Below are positions 9,301 through 16,881 of a stretch of DNA of 30,232 nt, piece by piece. The notes beneath the pieces were generated by a model. It was not told the origin of the DNA. It searched no databases and worked only from the letters and a program-made list of their open reading frames with translations. The DNA lies in NCBI GenBank assembly GCA_031292035.1, contig JARLHX010000053.1, forward strand, positions 1 through 30,232, written 5' to 3'. This DNA is from Negativicutes bacterium (GTDB taxonomy: Bacteria > Bacillota_C > Negativicutes > Sporomusales_B > JARLHX01). Made by a program: the position numbers and the translations under genes. How positions within the stretch are numbered: the first letter of the stretch is position 1; each line of letters opens with the position of its first letter.

Positions 9301-9857
9301 ATTTCGATCTTTTGAACTTCGTGGGAGGTGCGAAAACCGTCAAAGAAATGGATGAAGGGAATCCGGCCCTTTACGGCAACCAGGTGGGCCACCGCCCCCA
9401 GGTCCATGGCTTCCTGCACGCTGCCGGACGCCAGCAGGGCAAAGCCGGTCTGACGAGTGGCCATTACGTCCTGATGGTCGCCGAAGATGCTCAGGGCGTT
9501 GGCGGCCAGAGCCCTGGCGCTGACGTGGAATACAGCCGGAAGGAGTTCACCGGCCATTTTGTACATGTTGGGAATCATGAGCAGCAGTCCCTGGGACGCA
9601 GTATAGGTCGTCGCCAGAGCCCCGGCCTGCAGACACCCGTGCATAGTTCCGGCGGCCCCGCCCTCGGACTGCATCTCGATAACCCGTACCGGCTGACCGA
9701 AAATATTCTTCCGGCCGACCGCCGACCACGCATCAGCCAGTTCCGCCATGGGCGACGACGGCGTGATGGGGTAGATAGCCGCCACTTCGGTAAAGGCATA
9801 GGAGACATAAGCCGCAGCGGTATTTCCGTCCATTGTTTTCATGTTGCGTTTTTTCAT
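6339..9857 (-). CDS. nifJ: Pyruvate:ferredoxin (flavodoxin) oxidoreductase
   Basis: Oxidises pyruvate with CoA to acetyl-CoA and CO2, reducing ferredoxin; central to anaerobic pyruvate use. About 1172 residues, full length for the single-chain enzyme. In order: pyrimidine-binding domain with IYPITPSSPM and FDGFRTSHE; the gamma-type domain; ferredoxin domain with CIQCNQCAFVCP (about residue 690) and CTGCGNCVDVCP (about 745); TPP domain with CAGCGE (about 815), GDGWAYDIGFGG (about 970) and EVYSNTGGQSSK. No motif is broken. Two in-frame ATGs stand at 9863 and 9857. AGGAG is only 3 bases from the first but 9 from the second, so 9857 is preferred. Monocistronic: own leader and strong terminator. 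Confidence 0.97.
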   Translation of the reverse strand: MKKRNMKTMDGNTAAAYVSYAFTEVAAIYPITPSSPMAELADAWSAVGRKNIFGQPVRVIEMQSEGGAAGTMHGCLQAGALATTYTASQGLLLMIPNMYKMAGELLPAVFHVSARALAANALSIFGDHQDVMATRQTGFALLASGSVQEAMDLGAVAHLVAVKGRIPFIHFFDGFRTSHEVQKIEILEYDELARLLDRPAVEEFRHRALNPDHPVVRGTTQNPDIYFQTREAVNKFYQVIPGLVEEYMGKINTLTGRNYQLFNYYGAADADRVIVAMGSGCDAIRETINYLSARGEKVGLVDVHLYRPFSVEHLLKVIPASARSIAVLDRTKESGAAGEPLYIDVRNAFFGRPNPPTIVGGRYGLGSKDFTPAHVAAVYRNLAQEYPKNGFTVSIVDDVTFTSLPEYPEDIDTTPPGTTCCKFWGMGSDGTVGANKSAVKIIGDHTDMYAQAYFAYDAKKSGGLTVSHLRFGHAPIQSSYLITKADFIACHNQAYVYQYDVLAGLKPGGKFLLNCLWSPDELEKHLPAAVKRYLAENNIELYTINAVDIAQELGLGGRINMIMQAAFFKLTGIIPLADAVRYLRDAVTESYGKQGQAALDMNFAAIGRGSDALVKVAVPQGWRYAADEPAVTGKLPEFVERVMIPMNRQEGDKLPVSFLNGREDGTFPLGMTAWEKRAVAIQVPVWQPDKCIQCNQCAFVCPHAVLRPFLATGDELKGAPDGFPAKPATGYQDLAFHLAVSSLDCTGCGNCVDVCPAKDKALEMKPLAEQRPRCEEWWEFALTITDKPIVASQLTTVKGSQFAQPLQEFSGACAGCGETPYAKLVTQLFGDRMMISNAAGCSTVWGATAPAISYAVNRRGFGPAWGFSLFEDNAEYGFGMHMGVGQVRQTLAGLISEALAKTGNVDLKAALEEWLAHKDEGQGTRQRADRLIAALEAAKGGDELLGAIYDQRDFFVKRSQWIFGGDGWAYDIGFGGLDHVLAAGEDVNVLVFDTEVYSNTGGQSSKATPVAATAQFAASGKKTRKKDLGVMAMSYGYVYVAQIAMGADKNQTIKAIAEAEAYPGPSLIIAYAPCLNHGIQAGMGQSHSQAKRAVQAGYWALYRYNPQRKDAGNNPFVLDSKEPTASFQDFIKSEVRYSALLQQFPDTAEALFARAEQDARERLATYKRLAAY

Positions 9858-10200
9858 GTACATCTACTCCTAATCTATCCTAATTGTTTTTCCCTCCAGC
9901 AGGAGAGACTTCTGTCCAGGATGGTCAGCCAGCGAAGTCTGCCGCTTTTGCGATTCGAAAAGCAGTTTCCATTTTATCGAATTAAACTTTCTCCTTATTT
10001 GCGGTAAATCCTTCCCGGTTGGCATAATACCGCTCCCGGTTTTCCGATCTTTTTTTGCTTGCAGTGCCCGCACGGCCGATTTCCGATGATGTCCGGCGGC
10101 ACAGCAAGCGAGCCTGCCAGTAAATTTCCGGCAGGCTCGCTCAGGTTTCGGCCGTTCAATCAGCGATGAAGGGTTATAAGGAAAGGATCGTAGGTGACGA
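9858..10200. other. Leader and promoter region of nifJ, plus 3' flank of the EamA gene
   Basis: No convincing gene. On the minus strand the nifJ leader can form a hairpin from AGACTTC (9906-9912) and GAAGTCT (9934-9940), and a weaker one from GCGGTA (10001-10006) and TACCGC (10028-10033). No known riboswitch was recognised. A GTG-started minus-strand frame at 9870-10073 has no ribosome site and is not called. Confidence 0.4.
10108..10140. terminator. Strong hairpin after the EamA exporter gene
   Basis: A perfect 11-bp GC-rich stem, GCGAGCCTGCC (10108-10118) with GGCAGGCTCGC (10130-10140), and an 11-base loop. It lies about 60 bases past the stop of the minus-strand gene ending at 10201. The T-run is poor in both directions, so the terminator call rests on position and stem strength. 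Confidence 0.6.
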
Positions 10201-11112
10201 TTACGCAGATTGTTTAAAATACCGCAGCGGCTGATTTAAAACCAGATAAAGCCCGGTTAGAATCACCGCGGCCCCAATTCCCTGAAGAAGGCCTAAGGTT
10301 TCATCAAGATAAACCCAGGCGAAGGCAATCGACACAACGGGGCAAAGATACTGGGACAGGGACGCTTTCGTACTTCCCAGGCGCCCCACCACCCAGATCC
10401 ATACGGTGTTGGCTATGACCTGAGCGAATATCGAGGAAAAGAGGATGCTGTACACGGCGGTATCGGATACGGAACTCCACCGGGTAGCCATCAAATCCGG
10501 CAGCGAAACTACGAAAAATAAGCCGGCACTGAACACCGTGATATAAGCAAAAATCTGGTTAATCGAATATCTGTCGGCCAGTCCGCGGACAAATACCGTG
10601 TAGTAACCGAAGCAAAACTGACCGACGAGAAGGAGCATAGCGCCCATCAAGTGAGGACCAAGCAGGCTGAATTCCTTGCCGGAGCCCAGTACGACAATGA
10701 ATACTCCCGACAGGCCGGTAACGATGCCTGCCATCATCCGCCGGGAGACGGCTTCCATCCCGAACATCCAGTTTATCAGCGCCACTTCCACCGGAAGAGT
10801 GGCGAAAACCAGCGATGAATTTCCGGCTGTAGTCTGGTCCAGGCCGTACATAATGAAAAACTGGTTGAAAAAAAAGCCGAGCAGGCCGATTTTCGCCATT
10901 TGCAAAAGGTCCCGCAGCGGCATCGGCTTATAGGTCCTGGTCGCAAACATAAGGGCCACCGACAAGACCGCGGTGACCACAAGCCTGCAGGCGTTGTAAG
11001 CCAGGGGCGACATGGAAAGCAGCCCGATTTTCATTACCGGAGTGTTAAGCCCCCAGACCAGGATAATAAATAGCAGAATTATTTTAGCGTGATTTTCTTT
11101 CTTACCTAACAA
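10201..11112 (-). CDS. EamA-family (DMT) transporter
   Basis: An inner-membrane drug/metabolite transporter of 303 residues with about ten hydrophobic spans in two EamA repeats (about 8-145 and 155-295). The first repeat begins IILLFIILVWGLNTPVMKIGL, the typical start of this family. The second ends with VAFAWVYLDE-like and GAAVILTGLYLV features, also typical. The substrate cannot be predicted; members export amino acids, nucleosides or other metabolites. The frame starts with TTG at 11112, with GGGG about 8 bases upstream. Start choice is moderately sure. It is flanked by its own 3' hairpin and by the upstream small-peptide terminator, so it is probably monocistronic. Confidence 0.88.
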   Translation of the reverse strand: MLGKKENHAKIILLFIILVWGLNTPVMKIGLLSMSPLAYNACRLVVTAVLSVALMFATRTYKPMPLRDLLQMAKIGLLGFFFNQFFIMYGLDQTTAGNSSLVFATLPVEVALINWMFGMEAVSRRMMAGIVTGLSGVFIVVLGSGKEFSLLGPHLMGAMLLLVGQFCFGYYTVFVRGLADRYSINQIFAYITVFSAGLFFVVSLPDLMATRWSSVSDTAVYSILFSSIFAQVIANTVWIWVVGRLGSTKASLSQYLCPVVSIAFAWVYLDETLGLLQGIGAAVILTGLYLVLNQPLRYFKQSA

Positions 11113-11258
11113 TTCATTGCCCCGTTTCCCTGTAGCTCGTATTGGCGTGAAAGGCGTTAAGTAGTAAGCATTCTAGATCGCGATCCGAAACCCTGCGCTG
11201 ACAAAACTAAAAAGGCTGGCGGACTTCGCAAATCAAATTGCTTCCGCTCAAGACAAAA

Positions 11259-11288
11259 CCAAAAGAGGCCCATACGGGCCTCTTTTGG
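11259..11288. terminator. Rho-independent terminator of the 58-residue membrane peptide gene
   Basis: A perfect 13-bp stem, CCAAAAGAGGCCC (11259-11271) with its complement (11276-11288), and an ATAC loop. On the minus strand it is followed by TTTTGTCTT. It starts 14 bases beyond the stop codon at 11302. Confidence 0.88.
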
Positions 11289-11301
11289 CAAGGTTCAACG
11301 A

Positions 11302-11481
11302 TTAGAACAACAGGTACATCGGATTGCTCAAGAATTCATTGCCAATGAAGATGGAATTGTCCACCATGGCCACCGCAATAGCCGACACGGCCACCAAAGC
11401 CAGGACGATCAGGGCCGTAGTGGCGAAATCGCTTTTGCTTTCTACTTCGCATACTTCATCACAATAGGCTGCTTTCGACAT
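11302..11481 (-). CDS. 58-residue single-span membrane peptide
   Basis: Starts MSKAAYCDEVCEVESKSD, then a long Ala/Val/Ile-rich span (about residues 19-41) and a polar-hydrophobic tail NSIFIGNEFLSNPMYLLF. The ATG at 11481 has GGAGAG 8 bases upstream, which decides it over the longer frame to 11505. The acidic N-terminus holds CxxxC (Cys7, Cys11). The gene is bracketed by an AT-rich promoter region and a strong terminator, which supports real expression. Possibilities are a small membrane regulator of a larger complex, or a leader-type secreted peptide. No family recognised. Confidence 0.7.
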   Translation of the reverse strand: MSKAAYCDEVCEVESKSDFATTALIVLALVAVSAIAVAMVDNSIFIGNEFLSNPMYLLF

Positions 11482-11802
11482 AGAATACACTCTCCAATAC
11501 TGCACTGCCCCAGAATTTTAAGTGGGCAGTGATATTTTTATTTTTGTTATGTCTTGATTGTAATTCTTAAATAATCATAAGTAAAATACATATATTAGAT
11601 AGTTATTATTACTAAATCAGATAATCCTAAATAATGAGATGAACAACAGCAAATCTGTGGGATGACTGAAGTTTTTCCTGCAGATAGCTGCGCAATGGGC
11701 GCGGGCACGCCGGTGTTACAATAAAACCCATGTCCAGCAGGGTATAACGGGCGGCCGGCGGATACACATTAAGTCAAGGATTACAGATCAGGAGGCACTA
11801 AC
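11482..11802. other. AT-rich intergenic region between divergent small genes
   Basis: Holds the divergent promoters of the membrane peptide (minus) and the secreted protein (plus). A very AT-rich block at about 11530-11640 contrasts with the GC-richer 11690-11760. No gene, tRNA or recognised riboswitch. Confidence 0.4.
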
Positions 11803-12168
11803 ATGCAGAGAAAGCACACCCGGCTTGTAACCGCGCTTCTTCTTTTCGCCTTGATCCTTGCAGTGCCTGTTGCTCAGGCCGAAGCGTCCAAGGTTCTCAA
11901 ATTCGTTCCCACCGCGGTCTATTTTGATGATAATCAGCGCCTGACTTTGGTGGGGGAGTTTCACAACACAGGCACAGAATACGTCAGCGGAGTCCAGAAT
12001 TTCATCCCAGTGGTATATCTTGACGACGAAATGGAAGCAGCCGACACATTTGCTTTCCAGTTAAATGTTGCGCCAGGTTACTACCGGGAAGTGGTAATGA
12101 AGCTCAATGCCCGTTACCGCAGCTTTTCCAAGTGGTTTGTGAAATGGGATTCCTATACTGCCTACTGA
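11803..12168 (+). CDS. Small secreted protein with one beta-rich domain
   Basis: A protein of 121 residues. A clear signal peptide (RKHTRLVTALLLFALILAVPVAQA) is cut near residue 27, leaving a mature part of about 94 residues. The mature part reads as a single beta-sandwich-like unit: FVPTAVYFDDNQRLTLVGEFHNTG and a closing FSKWFVKWDSY. The pattern of growth of a strand followed by a loop with HNTGTEYVSG is faintly like SLAP-type wall-associated domains; this is a weak guess. AGGAGG lies 7 bases before the ATG. Exported to the periplasm or surface. Probably monocistronic. Confidence 0.78.
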   Translation: MQRKHTRLVTALLLFALILAVPVAQAEASKVLKFVPTAVYFDDNQRLTLVGEFHNTGTEYVSGVQNFIPVVYLDDEMEAADTFAFQLNVAPGYYREVVMKLNARYRSFSKWFVKWDSYTAY

Positions 12169-12554
12169 CCGGAATATACCAACCATCCGGCACACCGTCA
12201 GCCAGACCGAAGAACACATACAGGTTTTCGTCAGGGTTAACTTGGTCTAAAATTTTTTGCAGCAAAGCTGAGGCCTCCATCAGGATATGGGGGCCTCAGC
12301 TTTGCCGCAAGCCACTGTTGTCAAGCAAGAAATGAGCCATCGATCCCCGAATCAGATTTTTCGCCAAGACCCGGTGGTTTAGGCGCAGGTGATTTAATTT
12401 AATTATTTCCAGATTTTGGAAGGTATTTGTTGCGGAAAAACGAATTTACTCCAATAGAAATCAAACAATTTACCATGATTTGCAGCTTTGGGGCACAGCA
12501 AAATGCGGCAATTCAAGCTGCCTCAGCTTATTTTCCGAATAGGAGGCGATGTAT
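12169..12554. other. Intergenic region with one large hairpin
   Basis: No gene seen. A perfect 14-bp stem, GCAAAGCTGAGGCC (12262-12275) with GGCCTCAGCTTTGC (12292-12305), lies about 95 bases past the upstream stop. It has no T-run on the plus strand, so it may be a 3' stabilising hairpin or a weak terminator. The rest is AT-rich and probably holds the promoter of the following small gene. Confidence 0.5.
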
Positions 12555-12758
12555 ATGTGGAAGCTGGCAAGACGGGTGACGGAATTCATTTTTTTGTGCC
12601 TTTTGTGGAACAACGTTCATTGGACCCTTATCGTCGGTCTCACTTTTGTCTTTGTAATGATTGAAAAACTCTATTCCATATACGAGAATATTTTGTTGAC
12701 CCACAAGCAGAGAGTTGCGATAGTGAAAGAAAAGATTGAGGCCTTGCAGTATAAATAA
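12555..12758 (+). CDS. 67-residue small membrane protein
   Basis: Starts MWKLARRVTEFIFLCLLWNN. One long or two short hydrophobic spans cover about residues 9-36, then an amphipathic charged C-terminal helix (YSIYENILLTHKQRVAIVKEKIEALQYK). Two ATGs are close together: AGGAGG is 2 bases from the one at 12549 but 8 bases from 12555, so the second is chosen. No family recognised. A terminator stands about 130 bases downstream. Confidence 0.7.
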   Translation: MWKLARRVTEFIFLCLLWNNVHWTLIVGLTFVFVMIEKLYSIYENILLTHKQRVAIVKEKIEALQYK

Positions 12759-13203
12759 ACTAGAATAGTACGGTTTAATCTGCTCTGCTGCTTTACCATC
12801 ATTTTTAGCACTTGGTATTATTTCTTGGTTCTAGAAGGAATTACTATTTATTTGTAGTATTAGTATAGTGCTCTATCATTGCTTTGCCTTCGGATCTTCC
12901 GGAGGTCTTTTTTTATGAAATCGGCATCGGTATGACCGAAGATAGGATCTGCGCGTCGTGATCATCGTACGGTTATGGGATAAAAAAAGGAAGCGCCGGC
13001 AACGACCAAAGTACGTCTAACCATATATTCTGCGTTGTTGCATATTTTGTAAAAACCTTAGAAAATATGTATTTCCTGGAAGGACTTATCGATCTTATCC
13101 AGAATAGAAAATGTCATGGCTAAAATATAGCGAATATTCCGGCTCATATATCTAGCGTTCGGCGCCCTGACCTCATTTCTTTACACAAGTTAGAGGTGTT
13201 ATC
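12759..13203. other. AT-rich intergenic region with terminator
   Basis: Apart from the terminator at 12887-12914, I see no gene, tRNA or known RNA motif. Short AT-rich blocks in the second half may hold the promoter of the gene at 13204. Confidence 0.4.
12887..12914 (+). terminator. Rho-independent terminator of the 67-residue gene
   Basis: Stem CCTTCGGA (12887-12894) with TCCGGAGG (12898-12905), one T-G pair, a TCT loop, then TCTTTTTTT. Confidence 0.82.
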
Positions 13204-13395
13204 ATGACCTGTGCCAGTTTATCGTGTGAAGCAGATGCTGAACCCTGCCCGAATTTGTACAACTGCATCGGAAAATTGCGGGTTGCAGCCCCATTTATAC
13301 CCTTAGGGAAAATCGATTACATTAGAGTGATCGAAGAAGACCTGCCCCCCTGCCCCGCTGCCCCGGATAACCGGCCGCCTAGCTTCAGCAAATAA
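13204..13395 (+). CDS. 63-residue Cys/Pro-rich small protein
   Basis: Begins MTCASLSCEADAEPCPNLYN and contains Cys at 3, 8, 15, 21 and 50, with a Pro-rich tail. AGAGGTG stands about 5 bases before the ATG, and a hairpin overlaps the stop codon, both favouring a real gene. The Cys pattern could bind metal or form disulphides. No signal peptide or membrane span. No family recognised; codon use cannot be judged over such a short length. Confidence 0.5.
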   Translation: MTCASLSCEADAEPCPNLYNCIGKLRVAAPFIPLGKIDYIRVIEEDLPPCPAAPDNRPPSFSK

Positions 13396-13421
13396 AGCCC
13401 CCTCGCCGTCAGGGCTTTATT
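13391..13421 (+). terminator. Hairpin overlapping the stop of the Cys-rich gene
   Basis: A perfect 10-bp stem, AATAAAGCCC (13391-13400) with GGGCTTTATT (13412-13421). The stop codon at 13393-13395 lies in the left arm. The T-run is short. Confidence 0.65.
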
Positions 13422-13481
13422 GCTGTCATTGTTCATAAATATCAACTCTGCCGGCCTGTTTAATTAAGTATGAAGTATACC

Positions 13482-13512
13482 AAAGCCCTCCGAGCAATCG
13501 GAGGGCTTTTTA
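13482..13512. terminator. Strong terminator between convergent genes
   Basis: A perfect 12-bp stem, AAAGCCCTCCGA (13482-13493) with TCGGAGGGCTTT (13498-13509), a GCAA tetraloop, then TTT on the plus strand. It sits between the plus-strand small gene and the minus-strand activase gene and may serve both. Confidence 0.85.
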
Positions 13513-13582
13513 CAAGCGGGGAAAATAGATAAGTAATATCCATAAGCAGGCAATTCCAGGGTTTTGTGACTAAAACTCTCCG

Positions 13583-14491
13583 CTATTTAAAATCCAAAAC
13601 GCTTATTCCATACTCCTGTATTATTCTTTTCACATCTTCCATTTCAGAGGGTTCAGGCGCCTGAAATGTCGGACATGCGATGCCGGCGGCACTGTATTTT
13701 GAGGCGCCAAAATCATGATAAGGCAGCAGCTCGATACCTTCCACCCTTGTATTTTGGCGGAGAAACTCGCACATTCTCCTGACGTTCTCTTCCCCACCGT
13801 TGACCTGGGGAATTAATGGAACGCGGACAATTGTCTTCGGATGCCTCTGGGATATCGACGTTATGTTGGCTAAAATCCGTTGATTACTGGCCCCGGTCAT
13901 TTTCTTATGTATTTTGTCATCCATATGTTTAATGTCCACAAAAACAGCGTCCAGGCCTTCAAAAATATCCTGAACCTGTTCCCAATCAAAGAAACCGCTG
14001 GTTTCGACGGCGGTGTCGAGACCAAGCCGGGTGCAGGCGGCCACCAACTGCCGCAAAAACTCAGGCTGGGCAAAGGGCTCGCCGCCGGAGAAAGTGACAC
14101 CGCCGCCAGACGCCCGATAAAAAACGGCGTCTCTTTTGATCACTTGCATAACATCTTCGACTGTTACCACAGAACCAATTTTCGTTCTGGCACCGGCGAG
14201 GCATGCTTCACAGCATTTACCGCAGCCGCTGCAGCTTGCCCGCGCAAAATCAGGCAAGGTTCCGTCTGTCATGATAATTGCCCCGGAGACGCAAGCCCGG
14301 ATACATCGCCCACACCCGCTGCAACGCTCACGATTATACAGTACTTCGGGACTGCTGTTCCAAGACTCGGGATTAGCACACCACTTACAGCGCAATGGAC
14401 AGCCTTTCAGAAAAACGGTGCTTCTGATCCCTTCACCGTCGTGAACCGACCAGCGCTGAATTTGAAAAACAACACCGGCACCACTATCCAT
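13583..14491 (-). CDS. Glycyl radical enzyme activase (radical SAM)
   Basis: Installs the glycyl radical on its partner using S-adenosylmethionine and a [4Fe-4S] cluster. 302 residues. The radical-SAM motif CxxxCxxC is CPLRCKWC (Cys31, Cys35, Cys38). It is followed by a ferredoxin-like insert with CSGCGRCIRAC and CSGCGKCCEAC, as in activases of the choline lyase, hydroxyphenylacetate decarboxylase and benzylsuccinate synthase groups, and unlike the short pyruvate formate-lyase activase. The SAM-binding FSGGEP motif is present. The ATG at 14491 has GGGGTGA upstream. It starts 20 bases after the stop of the glycyl radical enzyme gene and is clearly its partner. Confidence 0.95.
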   Translation of the reverse strand: MDSGAGVVFQIQRWSVHDGEGIRSTVFLKGCPLRCKWCANPESWNSSPEVLYNRERCSGCGRCIRACVSGAIIMTDGTLPDFARASCSGCGKCCEACLAGARTKIGSVVTVEDVMQVIKRDAVFYRASGGGVTFSGGEPFAQPEFLRQLVAACTRLGLDTAVETSGFFDWEQVQDIFEGLDAVFVDIKHMDDKIHKKMTGASNQRILANITSISQRHPKTIVRVPLIPQVNGGEENVRRMCEFLRQNTRVEGIELLPYHDFGASKYSAAGIACPTFQAPEPSEMEDVKRIIQEYGISVLDFK

Positions 14492-14511
14492 TGTCTGTCA
14501 CCCCGATTCTG

Positions 14512-16881
14512 CTACATCGTTTCATAAGTCGTCCGTTCAATAATTGCATCCTGCACATCACGGGACAGGTTGACAAATTGAGTACTGTAACCTGCTACCC
14601 TTACAAGCAAATCTCTATAGTCCTCCGGTCGCTCCTGGGCCTTTCGCAGGGTCTTGGAATCGATGACGTTAAACTGGACGTGAAAAGCCCCCAGGGCAAA
14701 ATACGCCCTGATTAAGGCTGCCAGGTTTTTGAGGTTTCTCGCCGATTTCAGCAGCTCCGGCGCCAATTTAATATTCAGCAGCGTCCCGCCGGAGTGTACG
14801 TCATGGTTAATTCGCGCAACCGACCGCATGGCAGCGGTAGGGCTGGTCAAATCGGTGCCGGCATGGGGCGAAACCCCCTCGGTCAAAGGACTGCCGGCTG
14901 TTCTGCCGTCCGGTGTTGCCCCGATGGCGCTGCCGGCCGGAATGTAATTGGAAATGCCCATGAACGCCGAATTAAACGGCGATCCGAAATAATCTTTATA
15001 GCTCTTTATCTCCTTGTAGTAAAACTCACTGATTTCCACAGCGATTGAGTCCACATCGTCAAGGTCGTTGCCGTATTTCGGACAGGCCAACGCCGCCTGC
15101 CGCAGCTGCTGATAACCTTCCCAGTCGGCATCCAGTGCCTGGCAGATTTCCTGCAATGTATATTTGCGTTCTTCAAACACCAGCTTTTTGATCATCGCCA
15201 GAGAATTGGCCGAATCAGCCACGCCGATGCCGGTGAGAACCGGGCCGACATTATATTTGGCGCCGCCCCGGCTCAGGTCTTTGCCTTTGTCCATGCAGCC
15301 GTCCACCAGCAGGGACAGATAGGGCCGCGGCACCATCTCGGCATGAATCTTCTGCGCAGTGACCGACCCGATGACCGAATGCTTTATCAGGTAAGCAAGC
15401 TGCTTATAATACGCCGCCTTCACTTCCTCATAACTTTGAAACTCAGCCGCCGGCTTTTCCGGCAGCCCCATATCCAGTCCGGTAATGCGACTCCTGCCGC
15501 TGTTCAGCGCATATTCGACAGCTGCCGCCAGGTTAATGCTTACTGCTGAGGTCCACTCGCCCACTTTGCGAAAATGCGGAACCACACATCCACAGTTGCT
15601 CCAGTCCCGCGCGTCTTCCGGAGAGAGGCCGGCCGCCAGCAGCATTTCCGAACCGACCCGGTCGTTATGAACCGCGGGAAATCCAGTCCCGGCGCTAATC
15701 AGCCTGCATACCGCCAGAAGAAACTCATCCGGGCTGTCGGGATGAATCCTGACACTCAGACCCGGCTGGTGAGTCTTGACGTTTTCCGTCGCCTGCAGAC
15801 ACATATAGGAAAGTTCGTTGGTCGCATCCCGTCCGTCGCGCGTTCTGCCGCCCACGGTCAGGTTCTGGAAGGAATTGTACCCGGCAAAAAACTTGGCAGT
15901 ATTGCTGGAAATAACCCATACCCATTCGGAAAGCTTGAGCCACAGCGACTCAATCAATTCCTGGGCTTTTTCCGCAGTAACGGCGCCTGTTTTTACATCT
16001 GCGGCATAATACGGATACATATATTGATCAAACCTGCCAAGATTGAGGGCCAGCGAGTTCTCGGACAATATCGAGCCAAGCTGGGTAAACCATACGGTCT
16101 GCATAGCTTCGGCGAAGGTTTCCGGCGGCTGTTCCGGTACCTTCCGGCAAATTCTCGCGATTTCCAATAGCTCCGCTTTTCGGACAGGATCGGTTTGACT
16201 CCGGGCCAATTCCGCCGCTTTATCCGAATAGCGCTGAGCAAGGGTGATGATTCCCTGGCAGGCCAACACCGCCGCTTGGTAAAAATCGATTTTTTCCAGG
16301 TCCTCCGCGCTAACCGGCTCCAAGCTTTGCAGATGCCTGAGCGCCTCTTCTCTTAGCCCCCCGAAGCCCTTGGCAAAGATTACGTCCTGATAGTCTGCGG
16401 TGACTTCGCCCACAGCGTTGCGCCACTTGGAATCATTGTCAATAATACCGGTATCAATAAGAAGTTTAGCTGTTTTCTGATTGATGCGCTGCAGAAAGGT
16501 TTCTTCCAGCGACTTGCCTTGCCAGTAGGGAAAAATCGCTTCGCGCAAAGTACTTTTTGCGCTTTCGTCGATACAATACGGGTCCTGATTCCGGCTTGCA
16601 AAGGTGTCCATCTCGCTGTCGACCCATTTCCACGAGTACTCAGGGCAAACTATACCTGACTTGCGAAATTCACCGATAGACCCGACAATCAATTCATTTT
16701 CAAAAATGGTTACCGGGATGCTCTCGCATACAGCCTTAAATGCTTTGGCCCGCCGGATAATTACCGCTTCGCCCTCGGTATCTTTATGTGACGCGGTGAA
16801 AGCTGCCGCCCGTTGAATGCTGATGGAGGGCATGGAATCAAGATACATTTTTTTAAAACCATCAATCCGCTTGCTTGACAT
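14512..16881 (-). CDS. Glycyl radical enzyme of unassigned substrate
   Basis: 789 residues, normal length for PFL-like glycyl radical enzymes. The radical motif is intact: RVAGYS with Gly764 near the C-terminus. The thiyl loop is DWSNCGCVVPHF; Cys432 is the expected active cysteine (Cys430 precedes it). Eliminases such as choline lyase, diol dehydratases and isethionate lyase have Cys-x-Glu here; this protein has Val434 instead, so that general base is missing. It is not pyruvate formate-lyase, whose active site has adjacent cysteines. Candidate chemistries are decarboxylation, C-C bond chemistry or an unknown reaction; none is proven. GGGGAGG lies 7 bases before the ATG. It overlaps the GntR gene by 20 bases and precedes the activase gene. 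No microcompartment genes are nearby. Confidence 0.94.
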   Translation of the reverse strand: MSSKRIDGFKKMYLDSMPSISIQRAAAFTASHKDTEGEAVIIRRAKAFKAVCESIPVTIFENELIVGSIGEFRKSGIVCPEYSWKWVDSEMDTFASRNQDPYCIDESAKSTLREAIFPYWQGKSLEETFLQRINQKTAKLLIDTGIIDNDSKWRNAVGEVTADYQDVIFAKGFGGLREEALRHLQSLEPVSAEDLEKIDFYQAAVLACQGIITLAQRYSDKAAELARSQTDPVRKAELLEIARICRKVPEQPPETFAEAMQTVWFTQLGSILSENSLALNLGRFDQYMYPYYAADVKTGAVTAEKAQELIESLWLKLSEWVWVISSNTAKFFAGYNSFQNLTVGGRTRDGRDATNELSYMCLQATENVKTHQPGLSVRIHPDSPDEFLLAVCRLISAGTGFPAVHNDRVGSEMLLAAGLSPEDARDWSNCGCVVPHFRKVGEWTSAVSINLAAAVEYALNSGRSRITGLDMGLPEKPAAEFQSYEEVKAAYYKQLAYLIKHSVIGSVTAQKIHAEMVPRPYLSLLVDGCMDKGKDLSRGGAKYNVGPVLTGIGVADSANSLAMIKKLVFEERKYTLQEICQALDADWEGYQQLRQAALACPKYGNDLDDVDSIAVEISEFYYKEIKSYKDYFGSPFNSAFMGISNYIPAGSAIGATPDGRTAGSPLTEGVSPHAGTDLTSPTAAMRSVARINHDVHSGGTLLNIKLAPELLKSARNLKNLAALIRAYFALGAFHVQFNVIDSKTLRKAQERPEDYRDLLVRVAGYSTQFVNLSRDVQDAIIERTTYETM

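Noticed and set aside
9870..10073. 67-codon minus-strand frame before nifJ
   Set aside because: GTG start without a ribosome site, no signal or motif; treated as leader sequence.
13119..13130. GCTAAAATATAG also found at 19626-19637
   Set aside because: A 12-base AT-rich match with no further similarity on either side; not a supported repeat.
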